64,000 nt of DNA from Nepenthes gracilis (Eukaryota > Streptophyta > Magnoliopsida > Caryophyllales > Nepenthaceae): positions 10,781,597 to 10,845,596 of the forward strand of contig BSYO01000028.1 in the NCBI GenBank assembly GCA_033239525.1, read 5' to 3'. A program made the position numbers and the translations under genes. The first letter of the stretch is position 1. Each line of letters opens with the position of its first letter. Shown one piece after another: positions 24,181-36,806 of the stretch. Under the pieces are notes generated by a model, which searched no databases, was not told where the DNA came from, and saw nothing but the letters and a program-made list of their open reading frames with translations.

Positions 24181-25716
24181 AACTTGGAGGCACCTCGTGT
24201 CTCTCTCTCTCACGCTTCTTCCTCCATAGCCCAAGCTTGCAAACTTCGCACTTCTCTTTCATACTCTTCGCAATCAACAAATTTCTCTCGCTTCTCTCAC
24301 ATGCAATCAGCCGTTTAACTATGTAGACGACAAATCACTCACTAAATCGATACTTACTATCTCATAGAGTTTTGCCTTATGTACCTCCTGTTCCTCTCCA
24401 CTTCCCTGGTTCATTTTGAATCGATATTTTAATATTAATTATAAACATATTTTGTTTCAATTTTATAGAAAAGATCATACGGTGTCTTCTTCGTCATCGT
24501 TTTCTTCCGTTCAACTTATTATTTTTTTATTTTTTCTCATATCTTGTTTTAAATATGTTCTTCAAGTGTCTAGTCGATGAAAATTCATAACTAAAATTCG
24601 AATCGGAGTTGCCGTTATTCTCTATTCTTTATTTGAGGTATGGTGTCGATTTTAAACTATGTTAGTTGTTTTATGACGGTTGAGGATTTATACTGATGAT
24701 TTCCGTATCTGTGCCTATATTTGATAGGAAATTTTCTCATCCTCCATTTTTACTACATTTTCATATTTTCATCCATCTAGTGCATGAATTGTTTGTACAT
24801 TCATAGTTATCCCATACTTAAAGAAGTTTATTATATCAATCATTCACTGCTCATATGAATTTGTATTTTTAACTAGTTCTTCTCAATGACACTATATTCT
24901 CATCATCATCACCAAATGCTAGTAAGTATTTCAAACTCAAAACAACAGCTAAATAAAATATAATATAAAATTGTACAACTAAGCGACAAACCTCATAAAG
25001 TCTTGTATTTATATAAGATTTGTTCGAGTACTTAATAGTTTCTTTAGCTTCTCGCATGGTTCAATACCTTATAAAGCCAAATTTTTTGCTCTCACATCTT
25101 TGTTATAAAAATAAAAGTATCAACCAATAAAAATTAGATAAAACAAATAAAAACTTCAAAATGAGAGCAATTAGTATGTAAAATCACATTGTATGCATAA
25201 GCTTGATATCAGTGACTTCTCCTTTTTGAGAGAAGAACTCTTTCCAACGAACTTCAGTTATATATTTTGACAAATTTTTACACATATTCATGACCTACAT
25301 AGAATATGAAAAACAAGTTATTGAATATGAAAGCAAGGAATAATTCCTATAAATAAAATCATGCTCAATTAAAAAGAATGAAGGCCTAACATTTTTGCAA
25401 TATTCATGCCTTCATATGTTCAACTATTTCAACCGGTAGTGTAAATTAGTTCATTTTGTATTAGTTTCCTAAAAATTAGTCCTACTCTACGAACTTGGAT
25501 TCTATTAAAGTTGAATATATTTAAGTTAGAAGCAATATTGCTTAAACAATGATTTCTATCCTAAAATGTTTGATACATTTAGTTACTTGATTGTAATTAT
25601 GCTAATTTGATTATTTGAGTAATTTTCATTATTTATTTATTTACTTACCTTTTTGTAATATGATTCACCTATAATTGATTTATTAACACTAACTTTTCTT
25701 CTTATTTGTATTATAG
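24181..25716. other. CACTA 5' region upstream of the transposase exons
   Basis: A pyrimidine-rich stretch at about 24195-24300 (CTCTCTCTC, CTTCTCTC) may be the leader of the transposase transcript. The remainder is AT-rich with no recognised coding exon. Position, just inside the left terminus, agrees with the promoter and leader region of a CACTA element. Confidence 0.4.
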
Positions 25717-26447
25717 GATGGACAAGAATTTGATAAATTATGATACTGTTAATGATAAACGAAAGTCAAAGTATAGAAAAAGAGCAGTCAAATTTTTTAA
25801 TTTTGTATTTTTAAAAGTTGAAATAGAGATAAAATACATTATCCATATAATAATTATAACAATCTTTTTTATTAAGATAGAAAAATGATTTTTAACAACT
25901 TAATAATATATAGAATATTAAGGGATTACATATAATGAATTTTTTATGGAGAATAAGAAAATGATTCTACTAGTGATGAGAGACTTGATGATGATGGGAA
26001 ACAAAATGAAAAAAATAAGTTTCGATATGATGACACTATTTCTTGAATATGTCAACGATATAGGTGACGAAACTGATCAAAATGATGTAGTGCTAGAAAA
26101 TTTTTATAGACTTATGAAAAATACTGAACAAGAATTATTTTCGAGTTGTAATCGTTTTTCTAAATTGGAACTTATTTTACGTCTTCTCTATTAGAAGTGC
26201 AATAATGGCTGAAGTGATAAATCTTTCTCAATACTACTGAATTTATTGAAACTAGTATTTTTCCTTTATAGCAATTTTTCAAGTAACTCTTGTGAAATAA
26301 AGAAATATTCAAGAAATTTAGATTTGGATTATGTTAAGATTAATGATTGTAAGAATGTATCATTTATCAAAATGTATATAAAAATATCAAAATTGTCCAA
26401 TTTGTGGGTGTTCATGGTGAAAAACTGATAGTGATGATGGGAAAAAA
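25717..26447 (+). pseudogene. TNP2-type CACTA transposase, N-terminal part (broken)
   Basis: The start reads MDKNLINYDTVNDKRKSKYR, followed by a RAVKFFNF stretch, resembling the MDK..W...SREYE.GV..F..FA start of plant TNP2 proteins. After a gap with frame changes come SSCNRFSKLELILRLLY and, in another frame, WSDKSFSILLNLLKLVF. These match the 'C..FSKLS.LV.L...K....WSDKSF..LL.LLKE.LP' block. A degenerate NDC motif and a zinc-ribbon-like CPICGCSW (about 26389-26412) follow in the expected order. Stops and frameshifts make it a pseudogene. It is cut at 26447 by a solo LTR and continues at 30225. Confidence 0.75.
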
Positions 26448-29400
26448 TGTCACAGATCACCCTCCCACCACTACATCCGTGAATACTTATGCAAGATTAT
26501 ACATACAAATATAGATAATATATATATTATACACAGGATTCATACTATTGCTACGTTTATAGGTGGTGCCAACGCTATATGTATAAAGTATAGTGTTGAA
26601 CTTTTAGATATACTTATTAGAAACCAAAAATCATTATCATAATATTTATGGAAGTATAACTAATAACCATAATAACAATTTACGGGAGCATAAAGTCATG
26701 TTCATTGCATTACAAAATCCATTATATGCTCCCATACATTTACTACATTCTATTCAAATACAGTAAATAGATCAGCCTAACACTCTGTTCTTTACTCCTA
26801 CTCATCTAGTATAAACTCCTGATCGTTATCTAAGGAGTTAGAAAATAGCAAGCGAATGAATCAAATACTCAATAAGGTACAAATAAATAAAAATATATAT
26901 GTTTATACTTAAAATAGACATATAAAGATATCAGAGGAATATAATCCATAAAAAACATGTATAAACATTGTACTTTTAGTTTATGAGTTTTTAATTATCA
27001 TTTGTCTTTAGGAATTAGGGCTAATAGACCTTACCAACTAACAAAGTAGTCAATCGCAGAAAGGATTGGTATGCTTTCACATAATTTAATGTACAAACCC
27101 ACGTAATTTAACACTTTGTGATAAGCGGCATACTTTTAACCTAGTATACGGGGCTAAATAATAAATATGCCGCCAAAAGTACCCCTCGGTCAAGGAAAAC
27201 TCCTCGAGTTTTTAGTGTAATATTTTAAGCTATGTCAGAAAATATTATCCGTTAAAAATGATTCCTTTGTTTAATTTCTTATCTCATGCCAAAAACTTCA
27301 TATGGAAGCTTTCACATTATTCATAATTCTTTTTCCATAATTTTCTCCATTCTGGATGAAAATACTTATTCAAATGGAATTTACAAAGTTTTCATATATT
27401 TTTCCATAATATCGAACATACAATCATAAATTACAGTAATTATTAACAAATCGTAAATTATAATAGAAAACAATATTTTTTTTTGATTTTGTTGCTTTAT
27501 TCTTAATCTTTTTACATGTGTTAAAAATTCAGATTTAACATATGTTATACTCGGCTAATTCGGTTGACGGCTCGATATTTGACTCTAGGTTGTCTCGGTT
27601 AATTTCTTTAGTTAATTTTTAGTACAATTTCCTAAGAACTCGATTTTCAATTCAAGATTGAGTTAATGGTTGGTTCGTGGGTCCATCCAATTTGAATTTT
27701 CTACACTTATAAGCTTGCTTGATGAACCGGTTCGCCATCTATGAGCTGAAATTCAGCATGCCAGCTAGTTCATTCGGATGGTTCAGGGCCTGGTTTAGGG
27801 ACGGGTTTCGATTTAATATTTTAATATTTTCTTATTTTATCCTAATAAATTTTTTGGTGCAGGTTTATCTGGTTTGAACATAGGAATTGAACTGGTTCAG
27901 TGGCCTTGATTCCAGCATGTACTAGAAAGTTGATTGGCAATTTCTAGAGTCTGATGCAGCATTATTTCGAAGGTATTTTTGGCCACAATTTTATAGGTTG
28001 ACAATCCAACCTTAATATTTGTTAATTTGGCCAAGTCAGGTGCTGGTTTAACCAGTTCCGGGCAGGTTTGGTTAATTTCTTCAAGCTACCAGATTCAGAA
28101 TCAAAGATGCTAAGACCGGTTTGGTCCAATTTAGGAGGCCGGTTCAGTGCTCATTTCATGGAGTTTGAGGTAGCTGATTTATTGGTAAATAGTTTAGCCT
28201 CAATAGATTATACGTTGGCTGGGCTGGCTGCCAGTTCAACCGAATTTGGTTCGATAGAGTCCATTTTTTTCAACCTGCCAATTCAGCATCAGGAGGGATG
28301 CTTAGGGACTAGTTCTATTATTACCGATTTTGTGGCCAATTCTAGTCCAATACTGGGCTGGTCCAAGGAGTCTTATTATAGCTAAGAGGCTCATGTTTAA
28401 GACTGTGTTTGGTTCTTGGCCAGTTCAAGCAGATTTTTCAACCGGTTCAGGTCATATTTTATAGATAAAGATTATGCATCAGCATCTCCTAATGTAGCCG
28501 ATTCTGGTTTCTATTTGTGTGACTAGTTCATGACCGGTTTAGGGTCAAATTTTACAGGGTGATGCTTCAACATCACCACAAGACATTTAAGTCACTATGG
28601 CTGCCGATTTAGTTCATTTGGGGCCAGTTTGTCAGCTACAAATTCAGATATCGGTATAACTGCTGAAGCTGGGTCTGTTACGGATATGTGAACCGGTTCA
28701 GTGACCGGTTTATCTCATTTTCATGAGCCATTTGATCACGACATAGATAAGATATTAAAATTATTGAACAAAAAATTTGGGCCAGTTTGGAGACCATTTG
28801 GTGACCGGTTAAGCCGAATTACGGAGGTTGTTTTACCTCTAAATTCTACATCCAAAATGCAGCCGAGTATAACCTATATCAATATGATAATATGAGGAAA
28901 AATATAATACAAGGCAAATATTAGAATAATATTACTTAAAACAATAATCAATAATTAGCACTAAAAAAGAATGGATTTAAGTACACTCGTCAAAATATTC
29001 AGCTACACTTCTTGCTCCTACTGATTTTTTGTTCTATTTCCTCACCTCCTCTCGATTTTCCTCTATTTTTCTTCTATTTCTCTTCTGTTTTCTCTTCGTT
29101 TCGTTTCCTCACGATTTTCTTTCCTTATTCCTATCCTCTCTTTCTCACACATCCCTTATATTAATTGGAAATGAGGTGCTGTGTTATTAGCCCAGTTAAC
29201 ACCTTATAATTTCCCCTTTTGCACTCCAGCCGAGTGGCTTAATACCTGCTAAATCATCACTTGTTTTGGCCTCTAATTGTGCTTCCTTGTGTTGCTTGTT
29301 AATTGGTTGAAAATGGCTGATATTGTGCTGCCTGTGTCACCCTTTTTCCCCCTTGAATTTTGACTGTGCTGGGGTCAAAATTGGCTGTGGCTGCTGCCTC

Positions 29401-30219
29401 CTCAGCAGCTTGCAGCTGGCTCCATTTCAGCAGCTCCCGGCTGCTTCCTTCTATTTTCCTTTTACTTATTTAGCTAAGTGGATGAATTATCATGTCGTTG
29501 AGGAGGCTGCCAAGCTGATTACTAGTTTATTTTCTAATTTTCTCATTTACATAGCTGCTCGTGCCCTCAAATATCCTCAACTGAATTTTTATGTTACCCC
29601 TTCTCTTGCTAATTTATTGCTGCCTGGTTCCTTCCTTAATATGAATGGCTGCTGCTGCCCGAATTGCCGATGTATGCAGCCATAAGCTGCTTCCTTATTT
29701 TCCCTAAATTTGCTAAGTGTTGGTGACTTGCTAACCCGTGTGATACTTGGTGGAAAAAGTCCTCAATTAAATGTTGTAGCTGCTGCCGGGTTGCTCATGC
29801 TGATGCCGTGGTGAGCTGAGGCTAGAAAATTCAGATTACATGATTCCCTCTTGGTAGAATTTTCACTGCCCTTACGACTGAATGTAGTCACATTGTTTCT
29901 TGGGTCCTTTGTCCGCAACCAGGTTTTAATTTGATTGCTAATCGGATTAATTTTGATGGCTAATTATCCTCCAATTCTTTGAAATCAATTCGGTTGCCAT
30001 TCAAGTCCCTTAACCGGTCCATTGGATTTAATTTGCCTCATAGCAGCATCCTGAAAGAATTTTGTACAACCTTTTCTTATGTTGAAAAGAAATAATCAAG
30101 TTAGAAATAATCTGCCAATTTTATTCCTTAGTGATTTAAAGTGAAATATCAAGGAATATAGATAAAGAAAATATGAGAGAAAGAGATAGCAATGATATCA
30201 TTTAATGCGGGCTTTACAA
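26448..30219 (-). mobile_element. Solo LTR of 3.8 kb inside the transposase gene, target duplication AAAAA
   Basis: The ends are TGTCACAGATC (left) and GGGCTTTACA (right), so on the minus strand it reads TGTAAAGCCC..GTGACA, a typical gypsy LTR orientation. AAAAA flanks it at 26443-26447 and 30220-30224. Removing the LTR and one AAAAA restores the transposase frame (..DGKK before, VSCEILCHF after), which confirms the boundaries. The element holds about ten scattered copies of an ACCGGTT-centred word between 27720 and 30015, and open frames of 105 and 120 codons without recognisable domains. No internal retroelement region is present. Confidence 0.85.
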
Positions 30220-30224
30220 AAAAG

Positions 30225-31194
30225 TTTCATGTGAAATTCTTTGTCATTTTTTACTAATATCTAGATTTCAAATGTTTTACATGTCTTCTAAAATAGCATA
30301 TCATATATGGTGGCATAAGGAGAAACGCCCTTATGATGGAATTTTGAGACATTCAGCTAACTCAAAAGCTCAAAAATCTTTTGATGAAATGTACCTAAAC
30401 TTTGTACTACATCTCCAAAATGTGAGGTTTGGTTTAGCTTCTGATGGATTTAATTCTTTTAGCAATTTAAGTAAATCTTATAATATATAGCCAATAATAG
30501 TAGTTTCATATAATCTCCTACCATAGATGTGCATGAAAAATAAATACTTTATACTATCATTATTAACTCCTCGTCCAAAAGCTTCTGAAAATGATATTGA
30601 TGTATTCTTAGAATATTAATAGATGAGCTTATGGAATTATGATATGTTGGGGTTGAAACTATGACGCCTTTAATTAAAACAATTTTAAATTACATGCATC
30701 ATTATTGTGGACTATCAAGGATTTTTCAGCTTACTCAAACTTATCAGGTTAGAATATGAAAGAAAAATTTGCTTGTCCTAGTTGTAATGTTAATATTTCC
30801 TCTTATAGATTATCACGTGGTCATAAATTGTGTTATAGGTATCATCTTAGATTCTTAGATGCCAATCATAAATGGAGATTCAATAAAAAATCTTTTGACG
30901 GCACTATAGAAATGTGACATGCTCGCAAACTATTTTTAGGCGATGATGTCCTTGATCAACTTAATGGATGTGATAATGTAATATTTGGAAAGGTCGATAC
31001 CAAATAAAAACAACTTGAACATACTCTCAAATATAATAGGAAAAAAAGTATTTTTTTTTTTCGAATTGTCTTATTGAAATAAAGTTTTAATTCGTCATAA
31101 TTTACATATTCCTATTGGTGAAGAGATGAATGATCTCTATAGAACTTATGTAGATAGTAATAAGCCAAGTGTAGAAACAAATGTGGATTATGTG
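30225..31194 (+). pseudogene. TNP2-type CACTA transposase, core part (broken)
   Basis: This segment continues the transposase after the solo LTR: VSCEILCHFLLISRFQMFYM, then WWHKEKRPYDGILRHSANS, then NVRFGLASDGFNSFSNLSKS. These are the 'RF..L..S...A....WH......DG.LRHPADS' and 'NVRLGLA.DGFNPFGN.S' signatures of TNP2 (transposase family tnp2). Past a stop at about 30488 the expected order continues in shifting frames: YNLLP.MCMK, NDIDVFLEY, and near 31053-31105 FFELSYW..LIRHNL. Many stops and frameshifts are present. A solo LTR interrupts it at 31195. Confidence 0.85.
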
Positions 31195-31365
31195 TGTAAT
31201 ATCCTGAATTTTCTTCTAATTTGTTATTGATAAAATTATTATTATTGTTGGATTAATTGGGTGCTTTGGATTAATGATATTATTGACAATTTATTGGGAT
31301 AGCGCCCGAATTGCGCCGTGATTTTGCCTGAATCTCAATTTGGACTTGGAATAAAAACAAAATAC

Positions 31366-31396
<31 letters not shown>

Positions 31397-33499
31397 AGGA
31401 AAAAATAAAAAAAAAGAGAAAACAGAGAAAGGAGAATCAGGGAGAGAGAAGAAAAAAAAGGAAAAAGTAAGGAGAGACAGGAGAACGTGGGTATGGTTTC
31501 CAGGAGGAGGAGGAAGGAGAGAAAGAGAGAAGAAGAGAGGAAGCGGTGCAGGTAGGGAGCGCAGTGGTAGTCGGCGTCGACGGTGGCTAACGGCGCTTGG
31601 TGAGGAAGTCGTCATGGATGTCTGTAGCTGCCGTTAGAGGTATTGGCGGCACCGTGTAGTGGAGATTGTAGGTCGGTGGTTGGCGGCGGCCATGGGAGGA
31701 GCGGCAGTGGCGCTCGGTAGCAAGCCCATGCGGGAGAGAGAGAGAGAGACCGCGTTGGTGGAGAGAGAACGCGCCAACAGTGAGAAAGAGGCACGATTTG
31801 GGTATTTCAAAACATCATTTCTTCAGATTTGTAAAGTATGAAATTCAGGTAAATATCTGTAAATCCCCTCTTTGGTCTAATTTAATATCTGATATATTTT
31901 AAATACTGTTTAAAATTTTTACTAATATATATGTATTTTTATACACTTGATTTATTTATTATGGACATGTATATGTAATCCATTGGATGATTTAGGGGTT
32001 TTTGATATGGGTTTTATTATTTTAGAGAGTTTAATATTTTTCTGAAAGCCCAAAAAATTTATTGGACATTATATATTTTTATATCAGTATATGTGTATGA
32101 AAATAAATATAAAATTTTGCATATGCCGTACAGTCACATGTACGTGCCAGGTTACGATCACTGTATTTGGATTTAGATATTGAATATTTTGGCTAGTTTC
32201 CGATATAAAGATATTTGTTATTTGGAAATTCCTTTCCGCCAGCAGAAAAAGTTTGGAATAATGACTCTTTTCATTTGGATGATTTGATTCGACTATATAA
32301 TATATTTGGACGTCGTAATATATTTGACAAGATTGTAGATTGCACTCAAAGTCGCGGGTGGCCATTCTTGCTAGGCTAATTTACAATTGATTTGGCCTAA
32401 AATTATCAAGATTATGTGTAATCCTTTTTTAAATTAGTTTTTAAATAATTGAAACTCAATTTGATACATGATTTGTATCTTTATATTAATTTGTATTAAA
32501 CTTTGATTTGTATTTAGATTTTGAATTTGGATTTGAGATTTGTCGATTTTTCCCACAGTTGGGCCTTGGTATATCTCGTACAAACGATTTTGATTATATG
32601 TTTTGATCCGAACATTTGAAATATTTATTGTTAGATTGTTTTAATTTCTGCACACGCTATTGGATCATCCAATTATCGAATTTTGCCTCAAACCACAAAC
32701 TGATCGGACTTTTGAGTTAGACTTGGACTCAAACTTGGATTTGAACTTGGATTAGGCTTAAAATTGACTATTTGCCTATTAAAATTGGTCTGAATCACTC
32801 TGTTTAATATATATATATATACATGTTCTGATTATGAATGTTTTCTGATTTGGATATTTATTTTAAATTTATATATTTGATTTGAGTATGAGACTACCAT
32901 TAGATTTTGGATCTTAGATTTTTATTGGATTCATCTTATCGGCGATTTAAATTTATTCTATCATTTAAACGGATTTTATCTATTTAATCTTTTTTCTAAT
33001 TTATTGGACTCATTTTATTTAAATATGATACTTGTTGAGTATTAGACTCACATTTTCTATTTTATCTCTTCAGAGTAGAAGATTCGTATACATTGTAAGA
33101 GTATGATCGTGAACTGTTAGTCATTCGTTCGATTTGGTGAATTCTATTCTCATTATGATTTAATCTGGCAATTAATTTGATTGTATTATAGAATTTATTG
33201 AATATAGGCCGATAGAAATATTTTGAAAACAGTTGGGATGTTATATTATGTATGATTTATGATTTTAGTTGAATTTGTTACCTCCATTGCGATAATTATA
33301 GAGCAAGTCATATTTATTTTTGTCTAAACGGTTGCCTGATGAGGTCCTGTGTGATGATTTGTGCCGGGCCCTATTTATTTAGTTTGTCACACATTGATTT
33401 TGAGACTTAATATTATTTGTTTAAAATTATTTAAAATTTTAAATTTTAAAAATTATAATTAATTATTTAAATTGACCTGTTTGGTCCAAATTCGTAACA
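31195..33499 (+). mobile_element. Solo LTR (family A), plus strand, target duplication ATGTG
   Basis: It begins TGTAATATCC and ends CAAATTCGTAACA, with ATGTG at 31190-31194 and 33500-33504. It belongs to the same family as the LTRs at 34.3-36.8, 43.7-45.9 and 49.8-54.8 kb but in opposite orientation. It shows the same order of blocks: a microsatellite (AT run near 31372-31396), a purine-rich/GC-rich island (31430-31800), ATTTCTTCAGAT (about 31817), and an R-U5-like tail. No internal region is present. It is a solo LTR of 2305 bp. Confidence 0.9.
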
Positions 33500-33504
33500 A
33501 TGTG

Positions 33505-34265
33505 GCAAAGTTAAGTGATATGATGGTGCCTTTCGTTAGGACTAATATTAAATTAGAGATTATAGATATGAAGTATGCTGGTGAATCCAAAGAAGCGTAT
33601 AGGCCTAATAGTAAAGAAGACTGGTCATTGATGTGAAGATTGTTCAGAATCACAATTGTATAAGGTATAAATTGCTTACGCTCCTAAGCTGTAACTTTTT
33701 CTATTGCTGGTATAAAAATATGGTTAAGTTGACCTAGTAGATTTGGTTGACTTTTAATTAATTTCTAGTCCATCGTTGATGGGGTCGGTTCATAAGGATG
33801 TAGATGACCTATAGGGGAAGAGCATTTTCCCTGTAACATTTTGATGCTCAAGGTGATATTTGATCTTTGGAATGTGTAACCTTTTAAATAAGGTTACGCA
33901 ATAATGGAATAAAATATCACGTGGAATAAAATATCACGTGACATGTAAAACATTGGTCATATCTAATTGTGCTGGGGGGGAGGGGGAATTATGATATCAC
34001 AACAAAATAATAATTTGTCAACCAATATTTTTTCTAATTCATTTTGTCTTGTTTCATGAGAAAATTTTACATTTAATACAACCAATATCAATATATTCAT
34101 TGAAGAGCCTAGTTCAATAAGCTTCTACATCATGAATTTGAGGAGAGTCAAATGTGCCAAGGCCCACCCTCACCCTCAAAACTCATGCAAACATACTTTA
34201 CATTTATTGCATCGACACCCTATCAAACAAAACAAACATTTTATGCATGTCTATTGTGTAATCAT
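33505..34265 (+). other. CACTA sequence between two solo LTRs
   Basis: About 760 bases of the CACTA backbone are left between the plus-strand and minus-strand solo LTRs. Short stretches read as protein-like on the plus strand (for example around 33500-33640), but no domain can be named. A long G run lies at about 33974-33987. Confidence 0.4.
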
Positions 34266-36574
34266 TATCACGGATCCGGACTAAATAGGTTAATTTAAAA
34301 TAATTAATTATAATTTTTAAAATTTAAAATCTTAAATAAATTTAAACAATAATTCTAAATTCTAAAAAATTCGGGTGTGGCAATCCAAATAAATAGAACC
34401 CGACAAACTAAAATCAACACAGGACCACATCGGACAACCGTTCGGATATAAATAAATACGACCTGCTCTATAAATATCGTAAGGAAGGTAATAATCCAAT
34501 AAAAAATTATAACCAAGTATAACATAACATCTGAACTATTCTCAAAATACACTAAGGGTATATATCCGACCAATTCTATGATCCAATTGTATCAAATGCT
34601 AAATTTAAATCACAACAAACTAAACTCACCAAATCGGACGAATAGCTAAAGATCACATCCTAATTCTTGCAATGCGTCCAAGCCTTCTATTCTGAATGGA
34701 CAAAATAGAAAATGTGAGCCAAATACCCAGTAAGTATCATATTTTAGAAAAAATGAGTCCAATAAATCAAAGGGAAGGACAAATGGGTGAAAATCCAATC
34801 AAATTACGTAATAAATCCAATTTGTCAATATAACAAATCCAATCAAAATTCAAAATCTAAATTTTAAAATCCAATAGCAGTTTTGTACTCAAATCAAATA
34901 TCCAAATCCAAGCAAATGTCCAAATCTTGAAAATAGTTATCGTCATGACATACATATATATAAATATATATATATAACCAAAACAGAGGTGATCCGGGCC
35001 AATTCCAAAAGTCGATGTCCAATCCGAGTACGAGTGTGAGTCTAAGTTCAAGTCCAATTCCAAGGCCTAATCAGCTTGTGATTTAGGGTAGAATCCGATT
35101 GTCGGATGATCCAATAGTATGCAGAAAGTTAAAACATATTACGACAGACATTCCAAAGGTTTGGATAAAAACATATAATCAAAATCGTTTGTGCGAGATA
35201 TAACAAGCCCAATTATTGGCAAAATCGACGAATCTCAAATCTAAATCCAAAAATCCATATCCAAATCAAAATCCCATATCAATCAATGCAAAAAAATAAA
35301 TTATGCACCAAATTTGGATTCTAATTATTTAAAGACTAGTTTGAGGAAGGGTTACACATAATCCCGATAACCTTAGGCTAAAATCCGTGTACTGTGTATC
35401 AATAGATAAGGTTGCTCACTATATTTTTTCATCCGTAATTTTGGGTGCATTCATCAAGCTTGTTAAATATATTAGGACGTCCAAATATATTTTAAGATCA
35501 TGTCAAATTATCCAAATGGGAATGATCACTACTTTAAGCCTTTCTTACCGACGAAAAGGGATTTTCAAATAATAAAATAATCTCTTCGTCGGGAGTTGGC
35601 CAGAATCCAATAATCCAAATTCAAATATAGTGACGACAATCCAACACGTGCATATGAAAATGTACGGCCAATGCAAGTTTCGTGTATATTTTTATTACAC
35701 ATACTGATATAAATATACACCGAGTCCAGTAAATTTTTCGGGCTTTCAAAAAAATAATAAATTTTTAAAAATCATAAAACCCATATTCAAAGCCCCCAAA
35801 ATAATCCAATGAACTACACATTCATGTCCAGAATAAATAAAACAGGTGTACAAAATACATGCATATTAATAAAAATTTCAAACGATGTCTAAAATAAATC
35901 AAAAATTAAATCAAACCAAAGAGGGGGTTTATAGATACTTACTTGGACTTCATAATTTATAGATCTGAAGAAAGGATGTCCCGAAGTGCCCGAATGGCAC
36001 CCTTTCTCTTTCCTCCGTGCGCGTTGCCCGCGCCTCAGCCGCACCCTCTCCTCTCTGCGCGGCTTCTTCAGCAAGCTGCTGCCACCACGGCCGTCGCCGA
36101 CCCTCCCTGGCGTCACCTCACCGGCGCTGGCGTTGCTGCGCTGCCGCCATGGCTCTCCTTGCGCGGCTTCGTCGTCGATCTCTCTCCTCCATGCAACCGT
36201 CGCGCTGCCGCCACACGCCGCTGCACCGACCTGCCGCTGCCGTGTACGGCCACTGCCGGCCTTCCTAGCATCACCCAGTCGGCGCCGTCACCACCGTTAT
36301 TCGACATCTCTCTCTCTGCGCTGTTCTCTCTCTCTCTCATGCGAACTCTCGTTGCGTGCGCTGTCACCGACCACCACTGCACGGCCTTCGTGTGTCGCCG
36401 CCGTCGACAACCCACTTCCTCTTCTCTCCTCCGCCGCATGCCGTGAACAATGGCGCTCAAAACCCTCTCCTTCCTTGAGCCTCTCTCTCTCTCCCTGATC
36501 CGCCACTACTGCACTGTTTCCCATCCTTATCTCATTTCTCTTTTTTTTTTATTATTTCCGTGTTCATTTTCATT

Positions 36575-36613
<39 letters not shown>

Positions 36614-36801
36614 TTTTATTTTTTTTATTCCAAAATCCAAACAGATATTCAGGCGATAATGTGGACGCACCTCGGGCACCAACCCGACTGATCCAAATGT
36701 CATCCAAAATTTTTTAATATTTAATTAATTTCATCATACCCAATTTACCTAAAATCACAGTTAATATTAAATTAATCCGAATAAAAATTTGGAATTTTAC
36801 A
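34266..36801 (-). mobile_element. Solo LTR (family A), minus strand, target duplication ATCAT
   Basis: The left end is TATCACGGATCC (mutated TGTCACG) and the right end GGAATTTTACA, with ATCAT at 34261-34265 and 36802-36806. Blocks shared with other family A copies are TTGAGGAAGGGTTA (35339), GATCTGAAGAAAGGATGTCC (35962), a C-rich GC island (35990-36470) and an (AT)n run (about 36579-36608). Open frames of up to 170 codons in the GC island are Pro/Ser/Arg-rich in several overlapping frames, and I regard them as composition artefacts. It is a 2536-bp solo LTR. Confidence 0.9.
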
Positions 36802-36806
36802 ATCAT

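Noticed and set aside
28068..29685. Open frames of 105 and 120 codons (the second Cys-rich) on the plus strand
   Set aside because: They are inside a minus-strand solo LTR with defined ends and show no domain or start context.
35943..36498. Open frames of 115-170 codons in several frames on both strands
   Set aside because: They lie in the GC-rich island of a solo LTR. Overlapping frames are all Pro/Ser/Arg/His-rich, as expected from C-rich composition, and no domain is visible.
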